The notes under the pieces are model-generated. The model was not told the origin of the DNA, made no database searches, and saw nothing but the letters and a program-made list of their open reading frames with translations. Of a DNA stretch of 64,000 nucleotides, positions 22,332 to 33,143 are shown piece by piece; positions within the stretch are counted from its first letter, which is position 1; each line of letters begins with the position of its first letter. Position numbers and translations under genes: made by a program. The stretch is from positions 2,232,001 through 2,296,000 of the forward strand of contig JARGXX010000071.1 in assembly GCA_030374765.1 (NCBI GenBank). Direction: 5' to 3'. This stretch comes from Agarophyton chilense (Eukaryota > Rhodophyta > Florideophyceae > Gracilariales > Gracilariaceae).

Positions 22332-25300
22332 TTAATCGATTACTGTGACTGGCGTGTTATTCATACTCCAGATATACTCTGTCCCCTAATCCGCGAACAG
22401 CTCCTCTCCTATTTCTATATCTCGAATTGCTTGCACAGAAAGCAATCTATAGTCTCTCAACTCAAATGGGTCCGCCCCGTCCCCGGAGTTCTGATGACCC
22501 GAACATTTGCAGTTCGGCGTCTCATTAACCCGTCTTCAACCGCATCTTTGTCCCTATCCCCTTCCACATACTTGGGGTCGTTAATTGTTCCCACCAAGCA
22601 AAATGGAGCAGGGACAATCCACACCGGAATAAGAGACACCTCACTAATTCTTCCTGGTAGCTTGTGAAACACTTCCCCACGGACGCTTATCTCCATCGCG
22701 TACTGCCGAAAACGATCAGCAGTCGCTTTCAATAGCCCCCCTCCGTATGCCTTATGAACTTCCTTCCGCTTTGAAAGATTATGTTACAACAAAGTCCCGT
22801 AAAAGTAACAAACAGTCTCACCTTGTATCACCCGGCGTGTTGTGTACACACCAACTCCAGCATTCGGGTGCCTTATCGTCGACTTTGCAATCCGACAACC
22901 ACATACTGTCGCCTCCACTGCCAGAATAGCATTCCAATCCAACAGTGACATCTTTCCTTGAAATCTTCTTGGCCACTCATACAGCGCCTGCCGTCCCCCA
23001 ATCTCCGGTATATTCTTATCCTGCCACATGGAGGAGAGAAAATCCACGATGTGGGGTGGAAACATCTGATGCTCGGGAAATCCGGTAGGTGTTTTCCAGG
23101 ACTTCGAACGCTTCATGACGACGTCTGGAAACAAGCATGTCACTCGAGTCACAGCGTTCCGAACATCTTGCGTTATATGAATGTCCGTCTCGTTGTTCCG
23201 CATGCATGACGCAAATTTCACTGTAGCGGCGTGCTTCGCATGAACAAAGCACTGCGGATCTGGCTCACACCCTAGAAACTGACGGTGCTTTTCCAGTTCC
23301 ATGCATTCCATGGCCGTTGAAAATGTTCCGGCGAAGAGGTCCACCACTATGTCTCCCGGCTGAGAAAACCTGCTGATGAGCTCCTTCAGCAAAGCGCGTG
23401 ACTTCTGTTCCGCCCGCACTTTCTGATACGTAACTGTTCCTTTGGCATTCTTCCTTCTCCATAGAAGTGTTTCACCATTCGACATGGGAGGCACTTGGTC
23501 AATCACGCTATGGTAACCCGGATATCGCGATGGTACATAGCTGAAGTTCTCATAGTTCACCATGCCATGTTGTTCGGCGTAGGACAACCAGCTGCAAACT
23601 CCATGAATGGCGTACTCTGTTCCGGGAAACAGGGAGCACTAACTACGTCCGGGATTACGCATCGGATTGCCTTGAGAGCGAATGAAGTGCAGCTGGACCT
23701 TGTACACGACAAACGACCTGCTCTTCTGTCCATTCTCATCCTTTGCACCAATTCGACCCAACACTTCTTTCCATTCGTTCACCTGCTCAATCGCGCAGAA
23801 TATAACGAAATGCCCTCCCGGACGCAGAAGTTTAGAGATGAGCTTCGCCGTCTTCACCATGTCTTGCCGGTTAAGAACGTCGTACCAGCTGTTTTTCCTG
23901 TTCTTCTTCGCACGTATATTATACGGCGGGTCCGTGAGAACCAACTGCACTTTCCCTATCGGAGAGACCCCATTGCTGCGCAATGTCTCGTCAATCTCCA
24001 CCAGGTTCTCGAAAGTACAATTGTACATTCGGCAGTGCTTATCCATCTCCGACTCGCACTTTTGGAGAGACATTATATCATCCAGAGAGGTAAGGTCGTG
24101 AGGCGGCAGAATATCCACCGACTCAGATTCGACCGACCTTGGTCCAGCTGTGGAAGAATGCTGACCAACACCCATGTTCTCTTCCTCATTCCCGGTCCCA
24201 CCCTCCACTCCCTCTCCACCCTCCACCGCCGGAGCCTCCGAATCTTTCTCAGGGGGTACAACTTCTATCTCGTCTTCTTCCATAACCATAGTAGGTTCCG
24301 CCTTTGTCGCAGCCACCACTTCCACCTCCACACTCCCTCGCAGCTTTAATGGCGATATGTATTCCGAGATGGTAGAGATAAGAGAGTTCGAGAAGCAGTC
24401 GAATCTCTCCGCAAACACTCTAGGCAAAGTGTATGTAAACGGTTTTAGAACGTCCCATCTTTCCGGAGCTGATATAGAGTAAAGCTGCTCATTCACCACC
24501 ACTTTGTGCAGGTCAGCGAGAAAATCTTTGGCCAACATACGAAGTGGAGTGTCAACGTACTACGGCAGGTTCCACGCCCATGGGATGACATCCTCCTCCA
24601 ATAAAGTACGGTTTCTACCAGGAAGCAGTCGTTGGGCCATGTCCTTGTGAGAGAACCCATCCCTTCTGTTTCCGATTGCCTGGAACTGCATATCAGAATG
24701 TCGTAGATGGATAAAGGGCAAAACCATGAATTCCACGCCAGGGAATCCCAAATACTGGGCGAAGCTGTCCCACGCGTTATTGACGAGCTGCACACCAAAG
24801 CCCACACGCTGAGCTACTGGTTTGTCATAAATCGCCACCTTCGAAAATGGCGTATCGCAGGTTCTGTCCCGCTTTCTTCGCTTACGGGAGACTCTTCTCT
24901 TCTCCATAGAGACCGACTGAATACAAATGAGGAACAGCAACCTCTGGAACATTGTCGGGAAGTCGGTCGCGAATGGAGCCCGGCTTTTGCTCGCCTTCTT
25001 TCGGGTTGTATCCAGACCTTTGAAGAACTCTGTCAAAGTGACATTCTTCGGGATGCCCTTGAACTCCACCGCCTCGTACGCGTTCCAAAAGTCCCTCACG
25101 CGCCTATCTGGGTCCCCATCCGTTATATCCAGCAACCTCGCCGAGAAATAATTCTGACAGTTCGAGCCCCTCATTCCTACAACTCGGAGCTCATCTTCTG
25201 TGTAATTGGTGTGATCGGGACCTAGGAGAGTGTAAAAAACTTCGCGGTCTCCGGTAGGATGTGGCGATTGGCAATTGCGAAATCGATGAATGCAGTGTGC

Positions 25301-25461
25301 CCCACTTTTCGCGGCTCATCTTCCTCCCGCCTCGTTAATGCGTAACGATCACGCAAATCCAGACACACCCTGATAACTTCATCCCCCGTACCAAACAGTT
25401 TACCCATTTCGAAGGTGTCTGCCGCAGGCGATGAAGAAGTTCTCGTGGGTTCTGGAGCCAT
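22332..25461 (-). pseudogene. DNA adenine methyltransferase (beta-class order) fused to a SET domain, broken copy
   Basis: ATG at 25461. An unrecognised N-terminal region of about 400 codons is followed by methyltransferase motif IV, DPPY (23921-23932), then a long spacer. A motif X-like helix (RALLKELISRF) and motif I, DLFAGT (about 23327-23341), come next. The IV-X-I order is that of bacterial beta-class amino-methyltransferases, and DPPY favours N6-adenine. After it a SET domain starts (GVGVYTTRRVIQGETVCYFYG) and continues with GTINDP, ANVRV and RDIEIGEELFAD. Lesions: TAG 24560-24562, TAG 23639-23641, TAA 22784-22786, TAG 22386-22388, and one-base losses in a T run (25234-25239) and a G run (about 22481-22484). 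A DNA plus histone methylation role is inferred from domains. Confidence 0.7.
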
Positions 25462-25531
25462 TTATGTACATGTTCAAACAACCTCACGGGCGGTCGTTAC
25501 GAGAGCCTGAGTGAAAGAGAGCAGCGGAGGC

Positions 25532-25549
25532 GGGTGGGTGCGGGTGGGT
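25532..25549 (+). other. G-quadruplex motif
   Basis: GGGTGGGTGCGGGTGGG: four G3 tracts with loops of 1, 3 and 1 bases, made by a tandem CGGGTGGGTG unit. Confidence 0.6.
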
Positions 25550-25657
25550 ACGGAAAGATTGTGAGTACGGTTGAGGAGCGCGCACGGAAGAACGGTTGTT
25601 GCGGAACGACTTCGTAGCTATCCTGGTTGCATTCTGTCGGCCGTCAGAGGTGCGCTG

Positions 25658-25686
25658 GGACTTCATCGGGACCCCCGATGAAGTCC
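25658..25686. repeat. perfect 13-bp inverted repeat with 3-base loop
   Basis: The arms GGACTTCATCGGG (25658-25670) and its exact complement (25674-25686) flank the loop ACC. There is no U-run, and it sits 220 bp before an ATG, so it is not a terminator. Confidence 0.8.
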
Positions 25687-25906
25687 AAGCCAATAGGCGT
25701 GTTTGTGATGGAAAGAGACAAGGAGTTTCCTGAGTTTGAAACTAAGCGGACGTAGTTCACGCTGATTGCAACGAACTGCTCTCGGGAGTGTTCCGGATAG
25801 TCGCCACCAAAGGAGCTCGATCTAATACGTCTTAGTCTGTATACCATAAAAGGCTCAAAGCGCTCTGCGACCATTTGCAACCTCGACTGACTACGATCCG
25901 ATTCAA

Positions 25907-28900
25907 ATGATGACTCGAGGCAAAGCGAAAGCGAGGGGTACTCCGCAGGGTACTCCACGCGCCACTCCGCGAAAAGCTACATCGGGAAACAATCTGGCTG
26001 GTGGGGATAGGGTGGCGTTGTTCCTGGCTGATGGGACAGGGAAAAAGAAGGGTACTATGGTTGGCACTGCGGAGTTGAGAGGCGTTGGGGGCAGTGGAGC
26101 GGCCGGGAAGGCGCTTTGCAGAGCGATGCATGGCCATTCGTTGCGCGAGTCTGCGAAGCCGGGAAAGGACTTGGTGGCCATCTGGAGGACTGAAATTAAG
26201 GAGGGGATCAACTCCAAGTATCCGTACTCCTTCAAGGGAGCAGAGGAGCCGCCGGAGTTGCTGAAGGATATGGTGTCGGCAGGTATATACGCATGGGATA
26301 CCTCGATGATGACACGCGTCTCCTCTGTGCTGACTCCAGGGCCTGCTCGGCCGGAGACTCCCAAAAGCGCGACCCCCTCGAAGGAGTCTGCTACGCCTTT
26401 GAGGGGGAAGAGGGCACAGCCAACAACAGTGCCGCCGGCCATGAAGCAACCCGTCAAGCCGAACAAGAGGGTGACGATAGTGGATGATTCTGATGAAGAT
26501 GTTGTGGAGGTGGGGTCAGCGGTGAATGTACGCGGGGATTCGCACACCGGTCCCGAGTTGGAGTTGTTCGATGACGGCGATGCCGTTCCTTCGCAGGAAG
26601 TGGATAGGACTCTCGTGGAAAAGAAGATCTCTGCTTCAGACTATGACCAGTGCCGCTTGATTGTGGACATAGATTACATACAAATCCCCGAGAAGACTGT
26701 CAGAAGTGTGAATGCGGAACACAAGGCGGCGACGATCGCAAAGTGCAAAACGTTTGGCTGGCTTGCGTCGGCAGGGTCGATTGCTGTTGCCATCGTCGGG
26801 GGAATGGAATTAGATTTCAGTGAAATTGTTCACAATGGGAGGGTAGTGGTGCCTGTCATACTCATTGACGGTCATCACCGCGTCTTGGTTCTGCGAGATC
26901 TGAAGAATGATCCCTCTGAAGGGAGAAAGTGGTTGGAAATTGTGCGGTCTCTTGATGTCGTTCTTTGGAGACGAAAGGACCGGAAGCCTTTATCGCTGAA
27001 CGAAGTGCTTGGTCTTGGTAATGTACTCAATGAAATGAGTTAAAATGTGTTAAACATGAGTTTCGCCGAAAAGGTTCATTCGACAGTGTCCTTCATTTGC
27101 AACTTGATTGACGATAAGAGAACCAAGTTGGCTGACCTTACTCCGACACGGATAGCTGGGGCGCTGAAGACGAGCGAAGCTATACGAATCTACAGCTTGC
27201 GCCACTTGAATCGCTATGCGACTCTTGGGTTGAAATTCGTCAGGAGCGAAGGTCTCCTGGAGTTCTTTGAGAACGTATGCAAGGAGGGTCCAGTGCTAAC
27301 GCTTGCGCATGTGTCGAGTGACTTGTTGTGAGGACTCGAAGACGAAATATTCCGTTTCGCAATCCGTTGTTTGCAGCTACATGTGAGGGTGAGGATGGGT
27401 TCTACGGGGAATATGGGACGTTTCCAGGAGACGCGAAAGCAGTTCTTCCAATGCGCCATAGGAATGTTCCAACTATGCGAAAGGGCGGGAAAGGAGAAGG
27501 GTCTGACGGCGGGGAAGGTTCTAGACAGCACAATTGTGATGGGAAAGAACGAGGTGTCTTTAAGGGAGTACCTTTTCATGCAAACGGCGAAGATGGAGCT
27601 CAGTGGTCCGAAGCGGTTGTGGCCGGGGTTGGTGTCGAAGAGGATGAAAATCGCACAAAGGCGGATTGAAGGCGGTCTGAAAGTGAGTCTGGCGTCCCCA
27701 AGTGCGGAGAAGGATGTTGTGGAGGTGCCACCTTCTGTGAATGTTCCTTCGTCTAGTGCTGGGGAGTCTGTACCCCACCAGGAAACCGTGGTTCCCAGAC
27801 GCATCACACGAACTAGAAAAGGTACTGAGCGCGGGCTGGATGCTGCGGTTGAGAGGGTGATGGAACCTAGACAGAGAAAGGGGAAGAGAAAGGCTGTGGT
27901 CATTAATGATGATGAACGCGAGTATGAACAGCCTTTAAAGCGGAAGATAAAGAGGAGAAAGACGGTGGGCACATCTGCGGCTCAAATACTGGCTGACGTG
28001 GTGGATGTGTTCAAGAAGATGAGCAGGAAAGAGCTGAAGCGCTTCTTGAAGGAACATGTACTCAATGTTTTCTCATCGAGTGAGGATGAACTGGATGATG
28101 ACGGGGGGCAGGGTGCATTTGTAGGGGACGAATAGGAGGAAGGTGTGCAAATGCGTGGCTTCGAAGACAATAATCCGGAGGGTGTTCCGAAGGGGCTGAA
28201 GAGGGCGGGACCGTATGCGGGGGGGTCGGGTATGTCGTGGGTGTACTTGGTGAATGCACTTCCGAGCGAGTGGCCGGCGGGTGAAAATGGAGTGAAGCAT
28301 CAGCACCTCTGGATGCAGATGATTTACCTACGGAACAAGCACAGAGCGGAGTGCTTGAGGGTAGAAGACTTGAAAAGTGTGCACCATGCGGTTTATTGGC
28401 GTGCTGCTCATAACAGGCACAAGGAACTGGGTTCCACGAAAGAACCGGTTCTTGGGGTGATTCTACCGACGAAGAACCACCCTGTGAATGAAGAGCAGGC
28501 GATATGGATGGCAGCAATGGAGAGGGATGACTTGGCCCGCGAGTACTTCGCGACTAAGAGAAGTGAGCTGATGGAGAAAGGATTTTGTGTGCTGGAAGAG
28601 TTTGCCACGGACGAGGGGATAGCGGATGAGGCGAAGAAGAGGGGGGTAAACTTCGATGGGGATTTGACTGGGACTTTGCTAGAGTTCTTCCAGACGGATT
28701 TCTTGAACCAGCCGGACTTGACGATTGAAGGGAATAGAAAGAAATGGGACCCTATAATCAACGCTGGTGAGGAGAGAGACGCTGGAGATAGAATGAAGGG
28801 AGTTGGGCGGTACATTACGACGAAAGTGGGGATTGTGGATTCTGTGGAGGGGGACGAGAACAACGTATTAATGATGAGGAAAAGGGCATTGTTGGATGCG

Positions 28901-29593
28901 AGGTTTGGACAGATTGCGGCCGCTCTTCGGTTGTGCAACAACAGGTCGGGGAAGAAGAGGATGTATGCCCCCGAAACAGGGGGGCGAGTGCTGTGTACGG
29001 CGGAGGGCTGTCCAAGGCAGGTGTTACATACAGACTTTCGAGGACTGACCGATGCCGAGAAGAACGTCGGAGAGGTTCCAGGGTTCTTCATGATGGCGTC
29101 GGGAGCGAGTTCGTTTATGCTTTGGGTTTGTGAGAGGTCACATAACATGTACGTGCCCGACGACAGGAGCTTGAAGCGGCTGTCTCGGACGATGGTAGTG
29201 AGAAAGTTCAGGATTCTGCCGTACTCCATTTTTATTGGAAGAGGAGATGTGTTTCATGCTGGAGCTGGATACGAGGATGCATTGGTTAAGGAAGTTTGCA
29301 TGAGGTATCACATGTACTTGGTACCGGATGGGTACAAGCTACCGGACGCAGTGCATAGGCAACCAGCATTTCGGCCTAAGTTCGAAGAGGATGATTCCAA
29401 CAAGGGTCATGATGAAGACGTCCAGGTAGATGAGGATGAGGAGTTGGATGAAGATTATAAAATGGAAGTTGTTGAAAGTGGGGAAGAGGAGTATGAAGAA
29501 GAGGATGATGAACCTGGGATGGGTCTCAACTCGGCTAACACAGATGGAGACTATGAAGACGGCGGTATGATAATGGATGACGACGACGACTAG
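25907..29593 (+). pseudogene. ParB-like domain plus 2OG-Fe(II) dioxygenase, one frame with three stops
   Basis: Starts at ATG 25907. One reading frame runs for 1,229 codons and is broken only by TAA 27041-27043, TGA 27329-27331 and TAG 28133-28135. Residues 1-220 are basic and Thr/Pro-rich. A ParB/sulfiredoxin-like core follows, with ILIDGHHRV (26861 onward). The middle is helical, then a long basic and acidic linker. The last part has dioxygenase features: QVLHTDF (His 29027, Asp 29033), FIGRGDVFHAGAGYED (His 29255) and RYHMYLVP (Arg 29303), with an acidic tail. Such enzymes oxidise methyl groups on bases or proteins; TET/JBP relatives are known from KDZ elements. Alternatively these are four separate proteins, but the shared frame and sensible sequence across every stop argue for one. 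Confidence 0.6.
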
Positions 29594-29674
29594 ATAGTAT
29601 CTGTTACCCATTGAACAATAAAGAGTACAATTTGAGGTAATATGTGGAGTAGTCCCCTTTTCTTGTCATAGTGA

Positions 29675-30514
29675 TCAGTCGTCTTTCAGTAGAAACTCCT
29701 GAACAACTGGATTGAAACGCGTGAGAGTAGCACTTGCTTTCTCTTTCTCATAGTGAATGACAACTGTCGAAGATATCAAGATTACGACATCCACTGTGTT
29801 ACCAAGCAGTATAAAAACACCAGGTCCCTCAATGCGAGAGGTGGAGAAGGCGGTTGAAGAGAGTGCAGCGAAAGTGCATGCCGAAAGCCTCATACCGAGT
29901 AGTCGGAAAATTACATCCGGACTGGATATGAATAAAGCCTGTTGAAAAGAGTGGGAGAGGGCGCCAAGCACGAGGTTCATAAAAGAGGTTCTCCGTGGTT
30001 CCGGGGTCATTGTGAACTTTGTGTTAAGATAGGACTCTGGAAAGAAGGATATAGAAACAAGCTGGAGAAGATATGCCAAAGCGCCAACTGCGGCCCCTCC
30101 TGTGGAGAAGGCGATACAATTTGTCTTCACGTCTGATGAAAGCGTACCGCTGACTGGAATGAAGCGGTGAACGAGGAAAAGTATGGCGTTGAGGGGGATG
30201 AGTAGAGTAAGGAGTAGAGCCCCGAATTCCAGAAAGGCTCGTTTCTTCCAGGTATATCGCTGGTTTGGATTGAACGGCGTAGTTTGTAGAGACCCGTATA
30301 ACGCGTTTATACATTGTACGCCTCCTTCGATTATGATAATGTGTAGCAGGCCTTGGATAGAACAACTCAATAGCGTTATGAGAATGAACCGAAGGAGAGA
30401 GTTGAATCTGAATGGAAGCGTATATTGCAGAGCTGGGTCTATAACTCCGAAGAGTGTAGTTAGTGTGATTGTGGACGTTAAGGTCGATGTGAAGAGTGTT
30501 TGCTAGCTGAACAT
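29675..30514 (-). pseudogene. multi-pass membrane protein with a TAG at codon 4
   Basis: The only ATG heading this frame is at 30514, and its fourth codon is TAG (30503-30505). After that the frame is open to 29675, about 275 residues, with no later ATG before the first membrane segment. At least four hydrophobic segments are visible (FILITLLSCSIQGLLHIIII; FLEFGALLLTLLIPLNAILF; GGAAVGALAYLLQLVSISFF; VILISSTVVI). No family is recognised. The start lies directly behind the stop of the small upstream gene. Either a broken gene or one using a non-ATG start. Confidence 0.45.
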
Positions 30515-30515
30515 C

Positions 30516-30860
30516 TTAGTAAAGGCGTTCTGATTTGCTAGTCTTCCTTGTACGCTGCACATAGGTAACGATATGATACCGCTCTTTGAACAGTTGTTTC
30601 AGAGTATCTTGCTGCTGTAGGGAGTTGCGAGTGGGGAGCCTCCTGGTGGTCGTACAAATGTCACGAATCTCGTCCATGAGCTCGTCGGTGATATGATTCT
30701 GGAACCCTCTGACTTCGACCACATTCTGGGTGGTTGGAAGTTTGATTTGAAGGACTTCGTCGATCGTGATAACCGTTCGTTGTGGAAGAATATCCACAGC
30801 TGCTGAGCATTGGACAGAAGAACCAGGGGGTAGGGAAAGACGTGCTTCGTAGCGCTGCAT
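30516..30860 (-). CDS. small hypothetical protein of the transposon
   Basis: 114 codons from ATG 30860 to TAA. The frame is open up to 31142, but that upstream part has no ATG and is Ser/Asn/Tyr-rich low complexity, so the shorter form is preferred. It contains RTVITIDEVLQIKLP, EVRGFQNHITDELMDEIRDI and a basic C-terminus. No family recognised. One base separates its stop from the ATG of the membrane-protein frame. Confidence 0.35.
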   Translation of the reverse strand: MQRYEARLSLPPGSSVQCSAAVDILPQRTVITIDEVLQIKLPTTQNVVEVRGFQNHITDELMDEIRDICTTTRRLPTRNSLQQQDTLKQLFKERYHIVTYVQRTRKTSKSERLY

Positions 30861-31275
30861 GCTTGAGAAGGAGAGGAGAGTGTTGTGTAGAAAGGTATTT
30901 GTGAGGGACTGGATACAGTATGTTGAGCGCAATGAAGTAGGGTGGTCATCGGTGGATATATATATGTATTGATCAAAGTAGTTGTTAGGTTGTTGCCGTA
31001 TCTCTGTCGCGGAGTATGAATAATTGTTATGAATGAAAACCTTTGATAGGCTGTAGGAGCGGTTATTGGGTACAGACTTAATTGAAAAGTTGGAAGATTT
31101 ATGAAGAGTGGTTGTAGTGATGATTTGTGATGTACGAAGCAATTCTTAATATCGTTTCATATATTTTGACGTGGTGTCGTGCGGATAGCAGTATTTATCG
31201 AGGCAGCGAAGGAGATGGACATATGCTTTAGAAAGGAGGACTTGTTTTTATTGGAAGGGGTATATGAATGAAGTA

Positions 31276-32100
31276 CTAACCATTGAGGAGGACGTTCAAG
31301 AAGTTCGTATGGAAAGGGGTGGGGTCACGGTTTCCAATGGATTTTTGGGCGTTAGAAACGTTGTAGAAGTAGACGTTCCGGAACTCAAAGTCTGAGAACG
31401 AGGTGGGGAACTGTGTAAGTGTTTTTCCGTGGGCCAGAAGTTTTTGGAGTGTTTCTGTTGTATTGTATGCGATTCCTGTTTCGGATGTGACGATGGCGAG
31501 GAGCTCTTTCATTATGGTTGAAACGACTGTGCGGTGTTGTACTGCAACTTCGAGCATTGTGATAAAGCCATAAGAGGAGCCGACGAGATTAAAAGCTGAT
31601 ATCCATACGAGTTTTTCGTAGTAAGCTTTAGAGAAGGAGGGCTGATCGACGACATGATAAGTGAGGCCTGCGGTACTAAGGCGATTGGCGAGTACGGGAG
31701 CCCATTTGCCGGTGGCAGTTGTGAGACCATGGGGACTGAGAAGGGTGACACCGTCCTCGGGGGGTGCGTTAAGGGAGGGGACGGCGAGGAAGAGAACGGC
31801 TTTGGTGCAGTTTTGGAGCCCATAGGTTGAAAGAAGTGGGAGAATGTTTCCGTTCTGAAGGAAGACCAGATCCTCTCTGCGGGAGGAAAGGCAGAATTGA
31901 ATGACGTCTTCGAGTGAATGATTTCTGCCGCAGAAGAAAATGGGGCCGTCGGGGATGTATTGCGCGGAGATGAATTCTTGAGTTGAGAGAAAAGCATCTT
32001 GTGCGGTGCCGTTGTTGCGAAGCAAAGTGCCGATTCGGCCTCTGCCGACAATAACGGCTGGGTCGGAGGTGCAAGGGATGGCAGTGAGAGAGTCGGTCAT
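31276..32100 (-). CDS. ketopantoate reductase-like (PanE/ApbA) oxidoreductase
   Basis: 274 aa, ATG to stop, uninterrupted. The N-terminus has a Rossmann glycine motif (AVIVGRGRIGTLL), later VFLQNGN, then a helical C-terminal half with a conserved-looking Lys/Asn block (YEKLVWISAFNLVGSSYG). This is the plan of 2-dehydropantoate 2-reductases, which use NADPH to reduce ketopantoate in pantothenate synthesis; the family also includes less specific reductases. It is one of few intact frames in the transposon, and its coding strand is C-rich like the rest of this half. Why a transposon carries it is unclear. It could be captured host DNA. Confidence 0.5.
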   Translation of the reverse strand: MTDSLTAIPCTSDPAVIVGRGRIGTLLRNNGTAQDAFLSTQEFISAQYIPDGPIFFCGRNHSLEDVIQFCLSSRREDLVFLQNGNILPLLSTYGLQNCTKAVLFLAVPSLNAPPEDGVTLLSPHGLTTATGKWAPVLANRLSTAGLTYHVVDQPSFSKAYYEKLVWISAFNLVGSSYGFITMLEVAVQHRTVVSTIMKELLAIVTSETGIAYNTTETLQKLLAHGKTLTQFPTSFSDFEFRNVYFYNVSNAQKSIGNRDPTPFHTNFLNVLLNG

Positions 32101-32711
32101 GTTGATTGCGAAAGGTGTTTGGAGTGCGGTGTGCTTGGAATTGAATAAGTGGTGGGGGTGGCGAGTGTGGAGATGTGATTAAATAGAGAAGGAGTATGGT
32201 TGTGGAGGAATGGGTGTTAGGGGTTTTTGGGAAGGAGGTTAGATTTATGTTATTGAATGGTGTTTATTGTGTTAAAAGTGTAGGAGTGTGTGTTGTTATG
32301 GAAGTCATAACGGGAAAGAGGGCTTATGAGTAATCGGCGGTTTGTGTTACGAATGAGTGTGATTTATTATAAATGAGAAGGCTATGAAATTGGGAGTAGT
32401 GAGGGAGCGCTGAACATGATAGAAGGTGTAGGAATATGGATGGGAGTGTGTGAGTGAGCAATGAGTGGGGTGAAGGGCATCCGGAGCGTAGATGCAGGGG
32501 TGTACGAGGGTACTGAAATTGGGCGAGCGCGCGCGAAAAGCGGGTCAAAAAAAGGAGATAAAAGGCCAGAGGTGGGCGAGAGGATTTTCGAGGGGGGGTG
32601 CTGTGTGGGAGGCTGCGGGTACTACTGGCCGCACTAAGATGACTGCGCTTGCGCTTGCGGTGGCTCTTGTCGATAGCTTTCGCGGGCGTTGGCGATGTCG
32701 AGCGGATCCCC

Positions 32712-33143
32712 ATGGGGCTGGAGATGTGGAAGCTGTGGAGGGCGAATGAGGAACTGAAGAGGCGTGTGAAGGTGTTGGAAGTGCACATGGAAGGGGTGGG
32801 GGAGATTTGGGGTGCGCGGAAGGTGTTGAAGGAGGTGGGAGAGGAGAGGAGGAGAGCGAAAGGGTCGCCGGTGACGCCAGGGAGACGCGGGGAGCCGGCT
32901 GGGATGAAGAAGGGGAGAGAGGAATGGAAAGGGGGAGGAGTTGGAGAGAGTCGGCTGAAGAAGAGGAGGGTTGGTAAGGATGTGGAGAAGAAGGGTGGGA
33001 ATGTGTGTGTGGTGGGGCAGCCGGGTGTGAGGAACTTGAGCAGTGGGGAGGTGGACGAGGTTGAGAATGCGGTGGTGGACTTCTTCAACCTCAAATACCC
33101 TCCCGGTGGAACGCTGGAGCCTAGTAAGCAAAAGGGCCAGTAA
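32712..33143 (+). CDS. small basic coiled-coil protein
   Basis: 143 codons from ATG 32712; the frame is open further upstream without an ATG. It begins MGLEMWKLWRANEELKRRVK, a short coiled coil, continues Gly/Lys/Arg-rich and ends with a VENAVVDFFNLKYPPGG motif. A 291-codon frame on the other strand overlaps it but is Ser/Pro/Thr-rich and looks like a shadow. Last gene before the right TIR. Function unknown. Confidence 0.35.
   Translation: MGLEMWKLWRANEELKRRVKVLEVHMEGVGEIWGARKVLKEVGEERRRAKGSPVTPGRRGEPAGMKKGREEWKGGGVGESRLKKRRVGKDVEKKGGNVCVVGQPGVRNLSSGEVDEVENAVVDFFNLKYPPGGTLEPSKQKGQ

Larger units (their letters stand above)
25462..25906. promoter_or_regulatory. central divergent spacer, candidate bidirectional promoter and replication centre
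   Basis: The 445 bp between the starts of the two divergent chromatin-modifying genes. It contains a 10-bp tandem duplication forming a G-quadruplex motif (25532-25549) and a perfect hairpin (25658-25686). The strand composition of the whole transposon changes sign here. Promoter function follows from position; origin function is only a hypothesis. Confidence 0.45.

Noticed and set aside
25832..26547. Two overlapping minus-strand frames opposite the ParB-like gene
   Set aside because: The plus-strand frame has domain motifs; these have none and overlap each other.
27041..28135. In-frame stops as parts of retained introns
   Set aside because: Sequence around each stop stays protein-like in phase and no consistent GT-AG pair removes the stop while keeping frame; cannot be fully excluded without RNA.
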